Shown here one piece after another: positions 1 through 4,784 of a DNA stretch of 13,065 bases (within the stretch, counting starts at the first letter, position 1; the number at the start of each line of letters is the position of its first letter). The position numbers and the translations under genes are program-made. The notes under the pieces are model-generated. The model worked only from the letters and a program-made list of their open reading frames with translations, was not told the DNA's origin and made no database searches. Source of the stretch: Microcaldota archaeon (GTDB taxonomy: Archaea > Micrarchaeota > Micrarchaeia > Anstonellales > Bilamarchaeaceae); the NCBI GenBank assembly GCA_030668565.1, contig DAOVFD010000015.1, positions 1-13,065 on the forward strand, in the 5' to 3' direction.

Positions 1-2
1 AT

Positions 3-23
3 ATTTCAGCGGTGGTCGTATAG
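3..23 (+). CDS. Possible 3' tail of an upstream gene (partial)
   Basis: In frame 3 the first bases read I-S-A-V-V-V and then a TAG stop at 21-23. This stop shares its last base with the GTG start of the next gene (TAGTG). The same one-base stop/start overlap is seen between the two transketolase genes in this window, so a co-transcribed upstream gene ending here is plausible. Only six codons are visible, so nothing can be said about the product. Confidence 0.25.
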   Translation: MSAVVV

Positions 24-550
24 TGAAGGTCTTGATGATTGTGCCCCTTGAGAATTACAGGGATGAGGAGTTCGAGATTCCGAAGAAATATTTTGAAGAA
101 AAAGGCATGGAAGTCACTGTTGCAAGCACAAAGAAAGGAACATGCAATGGTATGATGGGCGGAAGCGTTGAAGCGACATTGTCTCTTGGAGATATAAATG
201 TCGGCGATTACGACGCAGTGGTTTTTATTGGTGGTCAGGGAACACCTATAATCAGAAAAGAAGCGGGCGCTCTGAAAATTGCAAGGGAAGCAGCTGCAGA
301 GGGAAAAGTTCTTGCTGCAATCTGTTGGGCTTCGACAACACTTGCAAAAGCGGGTGTTCTTGAAGGAAAGAAAGCCACTGTCTGGGTTGGCAATGATGCA
401 GAATTTGGAATGGGTACTGATAAAGTTCTTGAAAAATTCGGTGCAACTTATGAAAAACAAGGCGTAGTTGTCGACGCTAAAATAGTTACCGCGGATGGCC
501 CTGCTCATGCAAAACAATTCGCTGAAGAAATAGAAAAACTGATATCGTGA
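23..550 (+). CDS. PfpI/DJ-1 family protein (class I glutamine amidotransferase-like fold)
   Basis: This 175-aa protein is a full-length member of the DJ-1/PfpI superfamily, whose members act as intracellular proteases, glyoxalase/deglycase-like enzymes or stress chaperones. Visible landmarks are the N-terminal strand KVLMIVP, the conserved acidic residue E16 in YRDEEFEIP, GGQGTP near 70-75, the nucleophile-elbow cysteine C101 in AAICWAS, and the C-terminal TADGPAHAKQFAEEI typical of PfpI. C101 is followed by Trp, whereas classical PfpI proteases have His there, so peptidase activity is doubtful. The GTG start at 23 is chosen because GGTGGT at 11-16 gives a ribosome binding site with a 6-nt spacer and family homology begins there; the frame is open to the window edge, so a longer form cannot be excluded. 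The stop lies one base from the end of the convergent purQ. The exact substrate is unknown. Confidence 0.88.
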   Translation: MKVLMIVPLENYRDEEFEIPKKYFEEKGMEVTVASTKKGTCNGMMGGSVEATLSLGDINVGDYDAVVFIGGQGTPIIRKEAGALKIAREAAAEGKVLAAICWASTTLAKAGVLEGKKATVWVGNDAEFGMGTDKVLEKFGATYEKQGVVVDAKIVTADGPAHAKQFAEEIEKLIS

Positions 551-551
551 T

Positions 552-1325
552 TCAGAAATTGACAGTCAGATATTTCACGGCATTTTTGAAAACTTTCAGT
601 CCCATCGCCTCCTTTACTCCGCCAAGGGGCCAGTAAGGACAGTTTTGGGGCATGTTGAATGCTTCCGGATGTGGCATAAGACCAAATATTCCTCCGCTTT
701 CGTCACATATTCCTGCTATGTTGTCTACAGAACCGTTCGGATTATACGGATAACCTGCCGGTTTTCCCTGTCTGTCAACATATTCAAGTGCAACAAGGTT
801 CTTTTCCTTTATTTTATTAAGTTCTGATTCAGGTGCAATGAATTTTCCTTCTCCATGTCTTACAGGCAGCAGCATATAATCGATTCCAGTTGTAAATAAG
901 CACGGAGACCTTTGGTTTATTTTAAGGAACACCCATCTGTCCTCGAATTTCCCTGAATCGTTTGCAGTTAGCGTAACTCTCTGCTGGAAATCAGGAACAG
1001 GAAGCACTCCGAGTTTTACAAGCACCTGGAAACCGTTGCAGACTCCGACAACAAGTTTCTTCGAATTTACGAACTCCTTTATCGGGTCATAAAGTCTGTA
1101 CCTCAACTTGTTTGCAAAAACTTTTCCCGAACCCAAATCATCCCCGAATGAAAAACCCCCTGGAAATAAGAGCAGATTGTAGTCCTCAAGAATCTTCGCA
1201 TTCTCAATAACCTTGTTAACGTGAACTATATCTGCGTCTCCCCCGCTCTTTTCGAATGCGTACTTACTTTCATGCTCGCAGTTTATTCCATAACCGGTAA
1301 GAACGAGCGCTTTTGCAGAATTCAT
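552..1325 (-). CDS. purQ: Phosphoribosylformylglycinamidine synthase, glutaminase subunit PurQ
   Basis: PurQ hydrolyses glutamine and passes ammonia to PurL in the fourth step of de novo purine synthesis (FGAR to FGAM), normally as a complex with PurL and PurS. The 257-aa protein is a class I glutamine amidotransferase with the full triad: C96 in the elbow GVCNGFQ, and H219 and E221 in LMPHPEAF. Further family marks are FPGGFSFGDDLGSGK at 54-68 and RHGEGKF at 156-162. It is longer than the roughly 220-230 aa PurQ of many methanogens and resembles the longer stand-alone or PurL-fused type. The gene lies 31 bp downstream of vapC on the same strand and ends one base from the convergent PfpI-family gene. 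purL and purS are not in the window. A TATA-like element around 1347-1355 could give a leaderless transcript. Confidence 0.95.
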   Translation of the reverse strand: MNSAKALVLTGYGINCEHESKYAFEKSGGDADIVHVNKVIENAKILEDYNLLLFPGGFSFGDDLGSGKVFANKLRYRLYDPIKEFVNSKKLVVGVCNGFQVLVKLGVLPVPDFQQRVTLTANDSGKFEDRWVFLKINQRSPCLFTTGIDYMLLPVRHGEGKFIAPESELNKIKEKNLVALEYVDRQGKPAGYPYNPNGSVDNIAGICDESGGIFGLMPHPEAFNMPQNCPYWPLGGVKEAMGLKVFKNAVKYLTVNF

Positions 1326-1332
1326 GAAACTA

Positions 1333-1356
1333 ATTTGTTGAATAACAAATAAAAAA
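1333..1356 (-). terminator. T-run and small inverted repeat between vapC and purQ
   Basis: Read on the minus strand, the vapC stop is followed at once by six T residues (1356-1351), which fits an archaeal oligo-T terminator. Next comes a perfect 7-bp inverted repeat (ATTTGTT at 1333-1339, AACAAAT at 1344-1350, 4-nt loop). The same bases could hold the purQ TATA element, so this short spacer may both end vapBC transcription and start purQ. Confidence 0.4.
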
Positions 1357-1725
1357 CTAGACCTTTTTCAGCCCCCTGATACCTTCAAAGTTGACAGGCT
1401 TTCTTGTGAAAAGAAAAGCGTTGTTAGCTATGCAGATTGCGGCGGTCAATACAGATTCTGCCGGGGGGTCTGTTCCCCTGTTCGTCTCTCTGTTTATCCT
1501 GTTTGCTATGACGGCGGCCTTTCTGTCAAACGGCAGGACTGTTACACTGTTTGCAAGGGACAGTATTATGTCTTTTTTGCTTACTGTTTCAAGGAGGGCA
1601 TAAAGAGTTATTCCGGAAACGCATATCTCCTCCCTGTTTGCATAATAGTGCAGCTTTTCAACAGTGCCAGGGTCACCTCTCAGAAAGTCCAGGACAGTAT
1701 CCAGGTCAAGGCATATCTTCTCCAT
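1357..1725 (-). CDS. vapC: PIN-domain toxin, VapC family
   Basis: This 122-aa protein has the length and layout of VapC toxins, Mg-dependent RNases neutralised by VapB. The N-terminal strand carries D7/D9 (CLDLDTVLDFL). The conserved Glu is E46 in LYALLETVSKK, the LPFDRKAA segment at 64-71 is typical, and the C-terminal AAICIANNAFLFTRKPVNFEGI matches the VapC strand-helix end. Two expected Asp residues are altered: the third acidic position is Glu (E90 in PPAESVLTAA) and the last, normally in NxxDF, is Asn (N112 in KPVNFEGI). The metal site may therefore be weakened. The start codon directly abuts the vapB stop (TAA then ATG), the usual translationally coupled antitoxin-toxin order. RNase activity is inferred from the family; the tRNA or rRNA target is unknown. 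Confidence 0.85.
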   Translation of the reverse strand: MEKICLDLDTVLDFLRGDPGTVEKLHYYANREEICVSGITLYALLETVSKKDIILSLANSVTVLPFDRKAAVIANRINRETNRGTDPPAESVLTAAICIANNAFLFTRKPVNFEGIRGLKKV

Positions 1726-1944
1726 TTACTTTATCACCATCCTTTCCCGCCTTACTTTTTCGAGCGCTCTTCTGTCAACGTCCTCATTTCCGATAGTGCC
1801 GGCAAAGGAGAGTATCCTCTTTCCCTCTTCCCTTCTCTCCTTCAGAAGATATCTTATCGCACCGCTGAAGCTCATACCTTTTGCAATTTTCACTCTGTAC
1901 AAATCAGCATATACATCATCCATTATTGTGATGACTTTTACCAT
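1726..1944 (-). CDS. vapB: VapB antitoxin (ribbon-helix-helix-like, archaeal VapB family)
   Basis: This 72-aa protein resembles the archaeal VapB antitoxin family (formerly DUF217). The N-terminus MVKVITIMDDVYADLYRVK gives the DNA-contacting beta strand and first helix of a ribbon-helix-helix dimer, followed by KGMSFSGAIRYLLKER. A charged C-terminal tail (49-72) is the part that normally wraps the toxin. It sits directly upstream of vapC with no intergenic base. The start at 1944 is fixed by homology. The upstream bases on this strand read CCTCCT rather than a Shine-Dalgarno, so initiation is probably leaderless or nearly so. A perfect 9-bp inverted repeat centred 35 bp upstream (1969-1989) overlaps the likely TATA element and is a good candidate for the autoregulatory operator. 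Confidence 0.85.
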   Translation of the reverse strand: MVKVITIMDDVYADLYRVKIAKGMSFSGAIRYLLKERREEGKRILSFAGTIGNEDVDRRALEKVRRERMVIK

Positions 1945-1968
1945 AGGAGGTCACATCATTTCTACTGC

Positions 1969-1989
1969 AATACATTTAATAAATGTATT
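1969..1989. promoter_or_regulatory. Inverted repeat overlapping the vapB TATA region (candidate VapBC operator)
   Basis: AATACATTT at 1969-1977 and AAATGTATT at 1981-1989 form perfect 9-bp arms around a 3-bp centre. On the minus strand it contains TTTATTAAA, a TATA-like element about 35 bp from the vapB ATG, which predicts a start site some 9 nt upstream of the gene. Ribbon-helix-helix antitoxins bind such palindromes over their own promoters, so autorepression is a reasonable inference. Confidence 0.5.
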
Positions 1990-2065
1990 TATTTTTTCAC
2001 CTCGACGAAGATTCTTTTGTTATATTTTACAAACTATTCCGTTGATTTTTCTCCGGGGTTAAACC

Positions 2066-2085
2066 AAACTTATTTAAATAAGTTT
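2066..2085 (+). promoter_or_regulatory. ftsZ2 promoter: TATA box inside a perfect 20-bp palindrome
   Basis: The arms AAACTTATTT and AAATAAGTTT meet without a spacer. The centre contains TTTAAATA (2073-2080), a good archaeal TATA box, with an A-rich BRE-like stretch before it. Transcription would start near 2100-2107, giving a leader of about 70 nt for ftsZ2. The symmetry could reflect bidirectional use or a repressor site. Confidence 0.55.
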
Positions 2086-2090
2086 CTACC

Positions 2091-2107
2091 GAGGTAAGTC
2101 TTACCTC
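2091..2107. repeat. Perfect 8-bp inverted repeat at the predicted ftsZ2 transcription start
   Basis: GAGGTAAG (2091-2098) and CTTACCTC (2100-2107) flank a single T. It lies just downstream of the TATA box and overlaps the expected initiation site, a common position for an archaeal repressor operator. If transcription starts further upstream it could instead form an RNA hairpin that competes with the one at 2105-2146, because both use bases 2105-2107. Confidence 0.45.
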
Positions 2108-2146
2108 CCAACGAGATAATTCCCGCACGCATGTTATCTGTGGGAG
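2105..2146 (+). promoter_or_regulatory. Two-tier hairpin in the ftsZ2 leader
   Basis: CTCCCA (2105-2110) pairs with TGGGAG (2141-2146), and inside it AGATAA (2114-2119) pairs with TTATCT (2134-2139), leaving a 14-nt loop. The 3' outer arm contains GGGAG, the only Shine-Dalgarno-like run before the ATG of the mini-ORF at 2150. TCCC at 2121-2124 could pair with the same GGGA instead, so alternative folds exist. No known riboswitch family was recognised. Confidence 0.35.
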
Positions 2147-2149
2147 AGA

Positions 2150-2188
2150 ATGGCGACTAAAGGTGTATATATATGGAAGATTTGGTAA
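2150..2188 (+). CDS. Possible 12-codon upstream ORF overlapping the ftsZ2 start
   Basis: An ATG at 2150 opens a 12-codon frame (MATKGVYIWKIW, then TAA at 2186-2188) that runs through the ftsZ2 ATG in another frame. GGGAG lies only 3 nt upstream of this ATG, closer than usual. Ribosomes finishing here would terminate 11-13 nt past the ftsZ2 start, so coupling or interference is possible. It could equally be chance. Confidence 0.2.
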   Translation: MATKGVYIWKIW

Positions 2189-3255
2189 AATCCGTTATGG
2201 GTGAGGCAACTCCTGCCTCTAAGGAAGAAACTCCGGAATCAATGAGTTCCGAGACGATTAAAATCGTCACCGTCGGTGTCGGTGGTGCTGGAAACAACAC
2301 CATAAACCGTCTGATTAAATCCGGCGTGAAGGGAACAGAGCTTGTTGCTATAAACACTGATAAGCAGCATTTGAACATCGTTCATGAGCGTTCAAAGAAA
2401 GTGCTTATCGGCAAAAGCGTAACAAAGGGTCTCGGTGCAGGCGGTTATCCTGACATTGGAGCTAAATCCGCCGAGGTTGACAGGCCTATGATTGAGAGAG
2501 AGCTCGAAGGAGCACACCTCGTATTCATATGCGCTGGTATGGGTGGTGGTACTGGTGGTGGAGCCGCACCTATCGTTGCCCAGATTGCAAAAGAACAGGG
2601 TGCAATCGTAGTATCAATGGTAACCTACCCATTTGCACTTGAAAGAGCAAGAAAGAAGAAAGCAGAGGAGGGAATCAAGAAATTGAAACAGCACTGTGAT
2701 TCCGTAATTATTCTTGATAATAACAGACTTGTCAAGCTGGTACCGAACCTTCCGATGGCAGAGGCGTTCTCTGTTGCAGACGAAATCCTCTCAAGGGCAA
2801 TCTCCGGTCTTGTTTGGACGATTACCCAACCATCCTTGATTAACATCGACTTCGCAGACGTAAGGGCAATCATGGAAGGCGGTGGAGTAGGATTCATCGC
2901 AGTCGGTGAAGGAAAAGGAAACGAAAAAGTAAGGGCAGCAGCAGAAGGGGTAATCAAGAACAGACTCCTAGACGTTGACTTCGAAGGAGCAAAAGGAGCC
3001 CTTATCCACATTTCGGGCGGTTCTGACCTCACTCTCGGAGATGCCATAAAGGCAGGAGAGATGATTACCGAGAGGATGGATGCAGAAGCAAACGTCAAGT
3101 GGGGAGCCAGGATTATGAACAACTATGAGGGCAAGCTGGAAATAGTCGGAATAGTCACCGGTGTAAAAGGAGCCTCGGTTGCAGGCCAGGCTTTCACCGA
3201 AGAAGAAACATCGACCCTCCCACCCTACAGTGAGGACCTGGAAGTCCTCGGCTGA
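2173..3255 (+). CDS. ftsZ2: Cell division GTPase FtsZ, archaeal FtsZ2 subfamily
   Basis: FtsZ is a tubulin-like GTPase that polymerises at mid-cell. In archaea with two paralogues FtsZ2 is mainly needed for constriction of the ring. The 360-aa protein starts with an acidic flexible segment (1-30), then the nucleotide site GGAGNN (36-41), AINTDKQHL, GLGAGGYPDIG, the tubulin signature GMGGGTGGGAAP and the T7 catalytic loop NIDFADVRAIM, which retains Asn and both Asp residues. The motifs TDKQHL, GGYPDIG, TYPFALERARKKKAEEGI and DNNRLVKLVPNLP match FtsZ2 rather than FtsZ1. The central signature has GGG where GTG is commoner, still within the family pattern. It ends in a short acidic tail (SEDLEVLG). 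The ATG at 2173 has AGGTG at 2161-2165 with a 7-nt spacer. A poly-T terminator follows directly. No other division genes are adjacent. Confidence 0.96.
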   Translation: MEDLVKSVMGEATPASKEETPESMSSETIKIVTVGVGGAGNNTINRLIKSGVKGTELVAINTDKQHLNIVHERSKKVLIGKSVTKGLGAGGYPDIGAKSAEVDRPMIERELEGAHLVFICAGMGGGTGGGAAPIVAQIAKEQGAIVVSMVTYPFALERARKKKAEEGIKKLKQHCDSVIILDNNRLVKLVPNLPMAEAFSVADEILSRAISGLVWTITQPSLINIDFADVRAIMEGGGVGFIAVGEGKGNEKVRAAAEGVIKNRLLDVDFEGAKGALIHISGGSDLTLGDAIKAGEMITERMDAEANVKWGARIMNNYEGKLEIVGIVTGVKGASVAGQAFTEEETSTLPPYSEDLEVLG

Positions 3256-3290
3256 TTTTTTTCTTTTTTTCTTTATTTTTATTCATTTTA
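3256..3290 (+). terminator. Poly-T terminator of ftsZ2
   Basis: Directly after the TGA stop come three T-runs (7, 7 and 5 T) separated by single C or A bases, with no strong hairpin. This is the usual archaeal oligo-T termination signal. It separates ftsZ2 from the next gene on the same strand. Confidence 0.75.
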
Positions 3291-3303
3291 TAGTTATAGA
3301 TAG

Positions 3304-3312
3304 TATTAAAAA
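3304..3312 (+). promoter_or_regulatory. Likely TATA box for the 150-aa orphan gene
   Basis: TATTAAAAA is centred about 29 bp before the ATG at 3337 and lies just downstream of the ftsZ2 terminator. There is no Shine-Dalgarno before the gene, only a TA repeat, so a leaderless transcript is the simplest reading. Confidence 0.45.
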
Positions 3313-3336
3313 CTGTTTTATACCTGATATATATAT

Positions 3337-3789
3337 ATGAAAAACACCGGCAGGGCATATTGCTTCTTCAAATCATCCGAAGAATTTTCGAAGAGGAAAT
3401 TCAACAAGGCCCATAATAGATTACGGAGGGCATTGGACAGGATGAAAGCAGACCCGGATATCAAGGTTCCGATTCCACAGAATCTTCGGGTTTCCTTGCA
3501 TAGCCTCGGTGAATTGGTTCCGAAACTATCGCTCCTCAGATCTAATGGCAATAAAACTCCTCTGACACTAATCGCGGAAAAATGGCAGAAAAAGGGAGCG
3601 GATTATCTTCTCAAAGCCGTTCAGCCTGCTGAGACTAACTTTAAAGTTGCTGGCAATTTGGGGTACATATTCAATCTTTTGTACGGCTGCACGGAAATAC
3701 CGTATGTAAATGCCAAGGGAATGCCTGTCGTAGACATATATTTCAAGCATGAAAACGGTCTTTATGTTTCCGAGCTTCGGGTAGAATAA
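3337..3789 (+). CDS. Uncharacterised 150-aa protein
   Basis: I do not recognise this protein. It is a soluble-looking, single-domain sequence without signal peptide or membrane segment. The first third is rich in Lys and Arg (for example KSSEEFSKRKFNKAHNRLRRALDRMK, about residues 12-37) and probably helical. This is followed by a proline-containing linker (IKVPIPQN) and more helices (LHSLGELVPKLSLL, LTLIAEKWQKKGADYLLKAV). The last 40 residues look like beta strands (VVDIYFKHENGLYVSELRVE). The basic first part could contact nucleic acid, but no named motif supports this. The gene has its own TATA element, no ribosome binding site, and stands alone between ftsZ2 and a convergent operon, so context gives no functional clue. 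Codon use and length argue for a real gene. Confidence 0.7.
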   Translation: MKNTGRAYCFFKSSEEFSKRKFNKAHNRLRRALDRMKADPDIKVPIPQNLRVSLHSLGELVPKLSLLRSNGNKTPLTLIAEKWQKKGADYLLKAVQPAETNFKVAGNLGYIFNLLYGCTEIPYVNAKGMPVVDIYFKHENGLYVSELRVE

Positions 3790-3804
3790 ATAAAAGAAAA
3801 AAAA
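3788..3804 (-). terminator. Poly-T terminator of the ACT-domain operon
   Basis: On the minus strand the ACT gene stop is followed immediately by eight T, then C and TTTT-A-TTTA. It overlaps the stop codon of the convergent 150-aa gene, so this gene has no separate T-rich terminator on its own strand. Confidence 0.65.
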
Positions 3805-4209
3805 TCAGGCAGAAGCGGCACCTATCATGAAATTTTCCAGAAGTCTTGATGCCTTTCTTCTCTTGTTAACCGTAAGTGCAAAGACCCCTCCGTTGTCATC
3901 CGAGGTTATCTCTGAATAATCCTCTATGCGTACTTTCTTTCTTTCAAGCATTTTCATAATATCTGCAAATGACCTGGGCTGGTCTGAAACCTTTACCACG
4001 AGTGCATCCGGTTCTACTATCATGAAGCCGTTTCTCTCAAGAACTCCCTTTGTCTTCCTGGGATCCTTTACGACGAGAGAAAGAACAGCCTTCCCGCCGA
4101 CCACATCTACATCTACACCGTTTATCACTATACCCGACTTACTGAGTATGTATGTTATATCTCCTAACAATCCTGGTTTGTCCTCTGTAACAACGACAAC
4201 TGATCGCAT
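3805..4209 (-). CDS. Tandem ACT-domain protein
   Basis: This 134-aa protein consists of two ACT-like modules. The first (about 2-66) has the canonical beta-turn-helix VVVVTEDKPGLLGDITYILSK, where DKPGLL is the ligand-loop region, then INGVDVDVVGGKAVLSLVV. The second (about 69-125) reads ALVVKVSDQPRSFADIMKMLERKKVRIEDYSEI and ends in VFALTV. ACT pairs usually bind amino acids and act as regulatory subunits, and this one has no catalytic or DNA-binding domain attached. The start is set at ATG 4209, because AGGTGAT at 4214-4220 is a seven-base match to the 16S end with a 4-nt spacer; the in-frame GTG at 4218 lies inside that site. It is the second gene of an operon, 23 nt after the 114-aa gene. 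The ligand is unknown. Confidence 0.82.
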   Translation of the reverse strand: MRSVVVVTEDKPGLLGDITYILSKSGIVINGVDVDVVGGKAVLSLVVKDPRKTKGVLERNGFMIVEPDALVVKVSDQPRSFADIMKMLERKKVRIEDYSEITSDDNGGVFALTVNKRRKASRLLENFMIGAASA

Positions 4210-4232
4210 ATTAATCACCTACGTAAATATTC

Positions 4233-4577
4233 CTACAAACGTCTTGTTACGTCATTTGATATCGTATCAAGTATCCTGAAGGTCTTGAGGCCCTCGTCTG
4301 TTCCTGAGAGGAAAACCCTGACCTTTGCCCGATTGAGCGTCTTCATAAGCTCCACTTTTTCCATGTTTGTAAGCGGCACTTCGCATCCGCTGAGGGCTCC
4401 CCTTATCTGGACCGCGGTAGCAACAATCGCAGCATGCTTGGAAGAAATATTCGAATTCGAGATCACAATACTCCTCTCGAGTTCATTCCTTAATCTGAAT
4501 ATCTCCCTTCGTGAATCCTCAACATCACATTCAATCTGATTTTTAGGATGAATTATTAACTTTATTACGCTCATCAT
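4233..4577 (-). CDS. Uncharacterised 114-aa protein, first gene of the ACT operon
   Basis: I do not recognise this family. The sequence is soluble, with a short N-terminal strand (SVIKLIIHP), a charged helix (CDVEDSRREIFRLRNELERS, 17-36), a probable strand, a hydrophobic helix (SKHAAIVATAVQIRGALSG, 46-64) and a C-terminal segment VRVFLSGTDEGLKTFRILDTIS. It has two cysteines, C17 and C65, not arranged as a zinc ribbon. The start at 4577 has GAGGTG at 4584-4589 with a 6-nt spacer; a second ATG at 4574 would also fit. The gene leads a two-gene operon with the tandem-ACT protein, so the two probably act together, perhaps as an amino-acid-responsive pair. That role is inferred from context only. 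A consensus TATA box at 4613-4622 drives the operon. Confidence 0.72.
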   Translation of the reverse strand: MMSVIKLIIHPKNQIECDVEDSRREIFRLRNELERSIVISNSNISSKHAAIVATAVQIRGALSGCEVPLTNMEKVELMKTLNRAKVRVFLSGTDEGLKTFRILDTISNDVTRRL

Positions 4578-4588
4578 TCACACCACCT

Positions 4589-4607
4589 CAATACTAACTG
4601 GGTATTG
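4589..4607. promoter_or_regulatory. Inverted repeat at the start site of the ACT operon
   Basis: CAATAC (4589-4594) and GTATTG (4602-4607) form a 6-bp inverted repeat with a 7-nt loop. It spans the transcription start predicted from the TATA box at 4613-4622 and ends where the Shine-Dalgarno GAGGTG begins. It could be an operator or a short leader hairpin. Confidence 0.35.
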
Positions 4608-4612
4608 GGAAG

Positions 4613-4622
4613 TATTTATATG
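4613..4622 (-). promoter_or_regulatory. TATA box of the 114-aa/ACT operon
   Basis: On the minus strand the sequence CATATAAATA follows an A-rich BRE-like run (ACACAAAA). It is one of the best archaeal TATA boxes in the window. A start about 25 bp downstream (near 4592) leaves a leader of roughly 15 nt that contains the Shine-Dalgarno. Confidence 0.65.
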
Positions 4623-4636
4623 TTTTGTGTATTTTG

Positions 4637-4686
4637 ATGTGTGTAATCACAGCTATATATAAATATTATGTTTTATTCACACACAT
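4637..4686. repeat. Inverted TGTGTG half-sites between divergent promoters
   Basis: ATGTGTGTAAT (4637-4647) is mirrored by ATTCACACACAT (4675-4686), differing by one inserted base. The 27-bp centre holds another TATA-like run (CTATATATAAATAT, 4653-4666). The pair sits in the 200-bp gap between the 114-aa/ACT operon and trpS, where a shared regulator could act. The gap is very A/T rich, so part of this symmetry may be compositional. Confidence 0.35.
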
Positions 4687-4720
4687 AATTTACATTAATA
4701 TGTTAATATATACATTTACA

Positions 4721-4730
4721 TAAAATATAA
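4721..4730 (+). promoter_or_regulatory. Likely TATA element of trpS
   Basis: TAAAATATAA lies about 50 bp before the trpS ATG and predicts initiation near 4752 with a leader of about 26 nt. Other A/T-rich runs nearby make the choice uncertain. No good Shine-Dalgarno precedes trpS; only GGAT at 4763-4766 is seen. Confidence 0.4.
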
Positions 4731-4768
4731 CAAACGGTTGCGCATGTTTTTATTTTTTTGTTGGATAT

Positions 4769-4784
4769 CTTTCATGCATGAAAG
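4769..4784. repeat. Perfect 16-bp palindrome containing the trpS start codon
   Basis: CTTTCATG and its complement CATGAAAG meet without a spacer. The ATG at 4778 lies in the second arm, and a second out-of-frame ATG (4774) in the centre. In RNA it would be loopless and so a weak hairpin, but as DNA it is a symmetrical protein site. Confidence 0.35.

Noticed and set aside
1648..2097. Overlapping plus-strand frames of 132-149 codons across vapB and its promoter
   Set aside because: They run antisense to vapB and then through the A/T-rich promoter region; the translation is low-complexity and unlike a protein.
2165..2173. TATATATA directly before the ftsZ2 ATG as a TATA box
   Set aside because: It would start transcription inside the coding region, and a better TATA box lies at 2073-2080.
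2625..3122. 165-codon open frame on the minus strand inside ftsZ2
   Set aside because: It lies wholly opposite a strongly conserved gene, is rich in Ser/Pro/Phe in a way typical of antisense frames, and has no ribosome binding site or family resemblance.
4578..4777. CRISPR-like or tandem repeat array in the A/T-rich gap before trpS
   Set aside because: Only short A/T motifs and one mirrored pair recur; there are no regularly spaced repeats.
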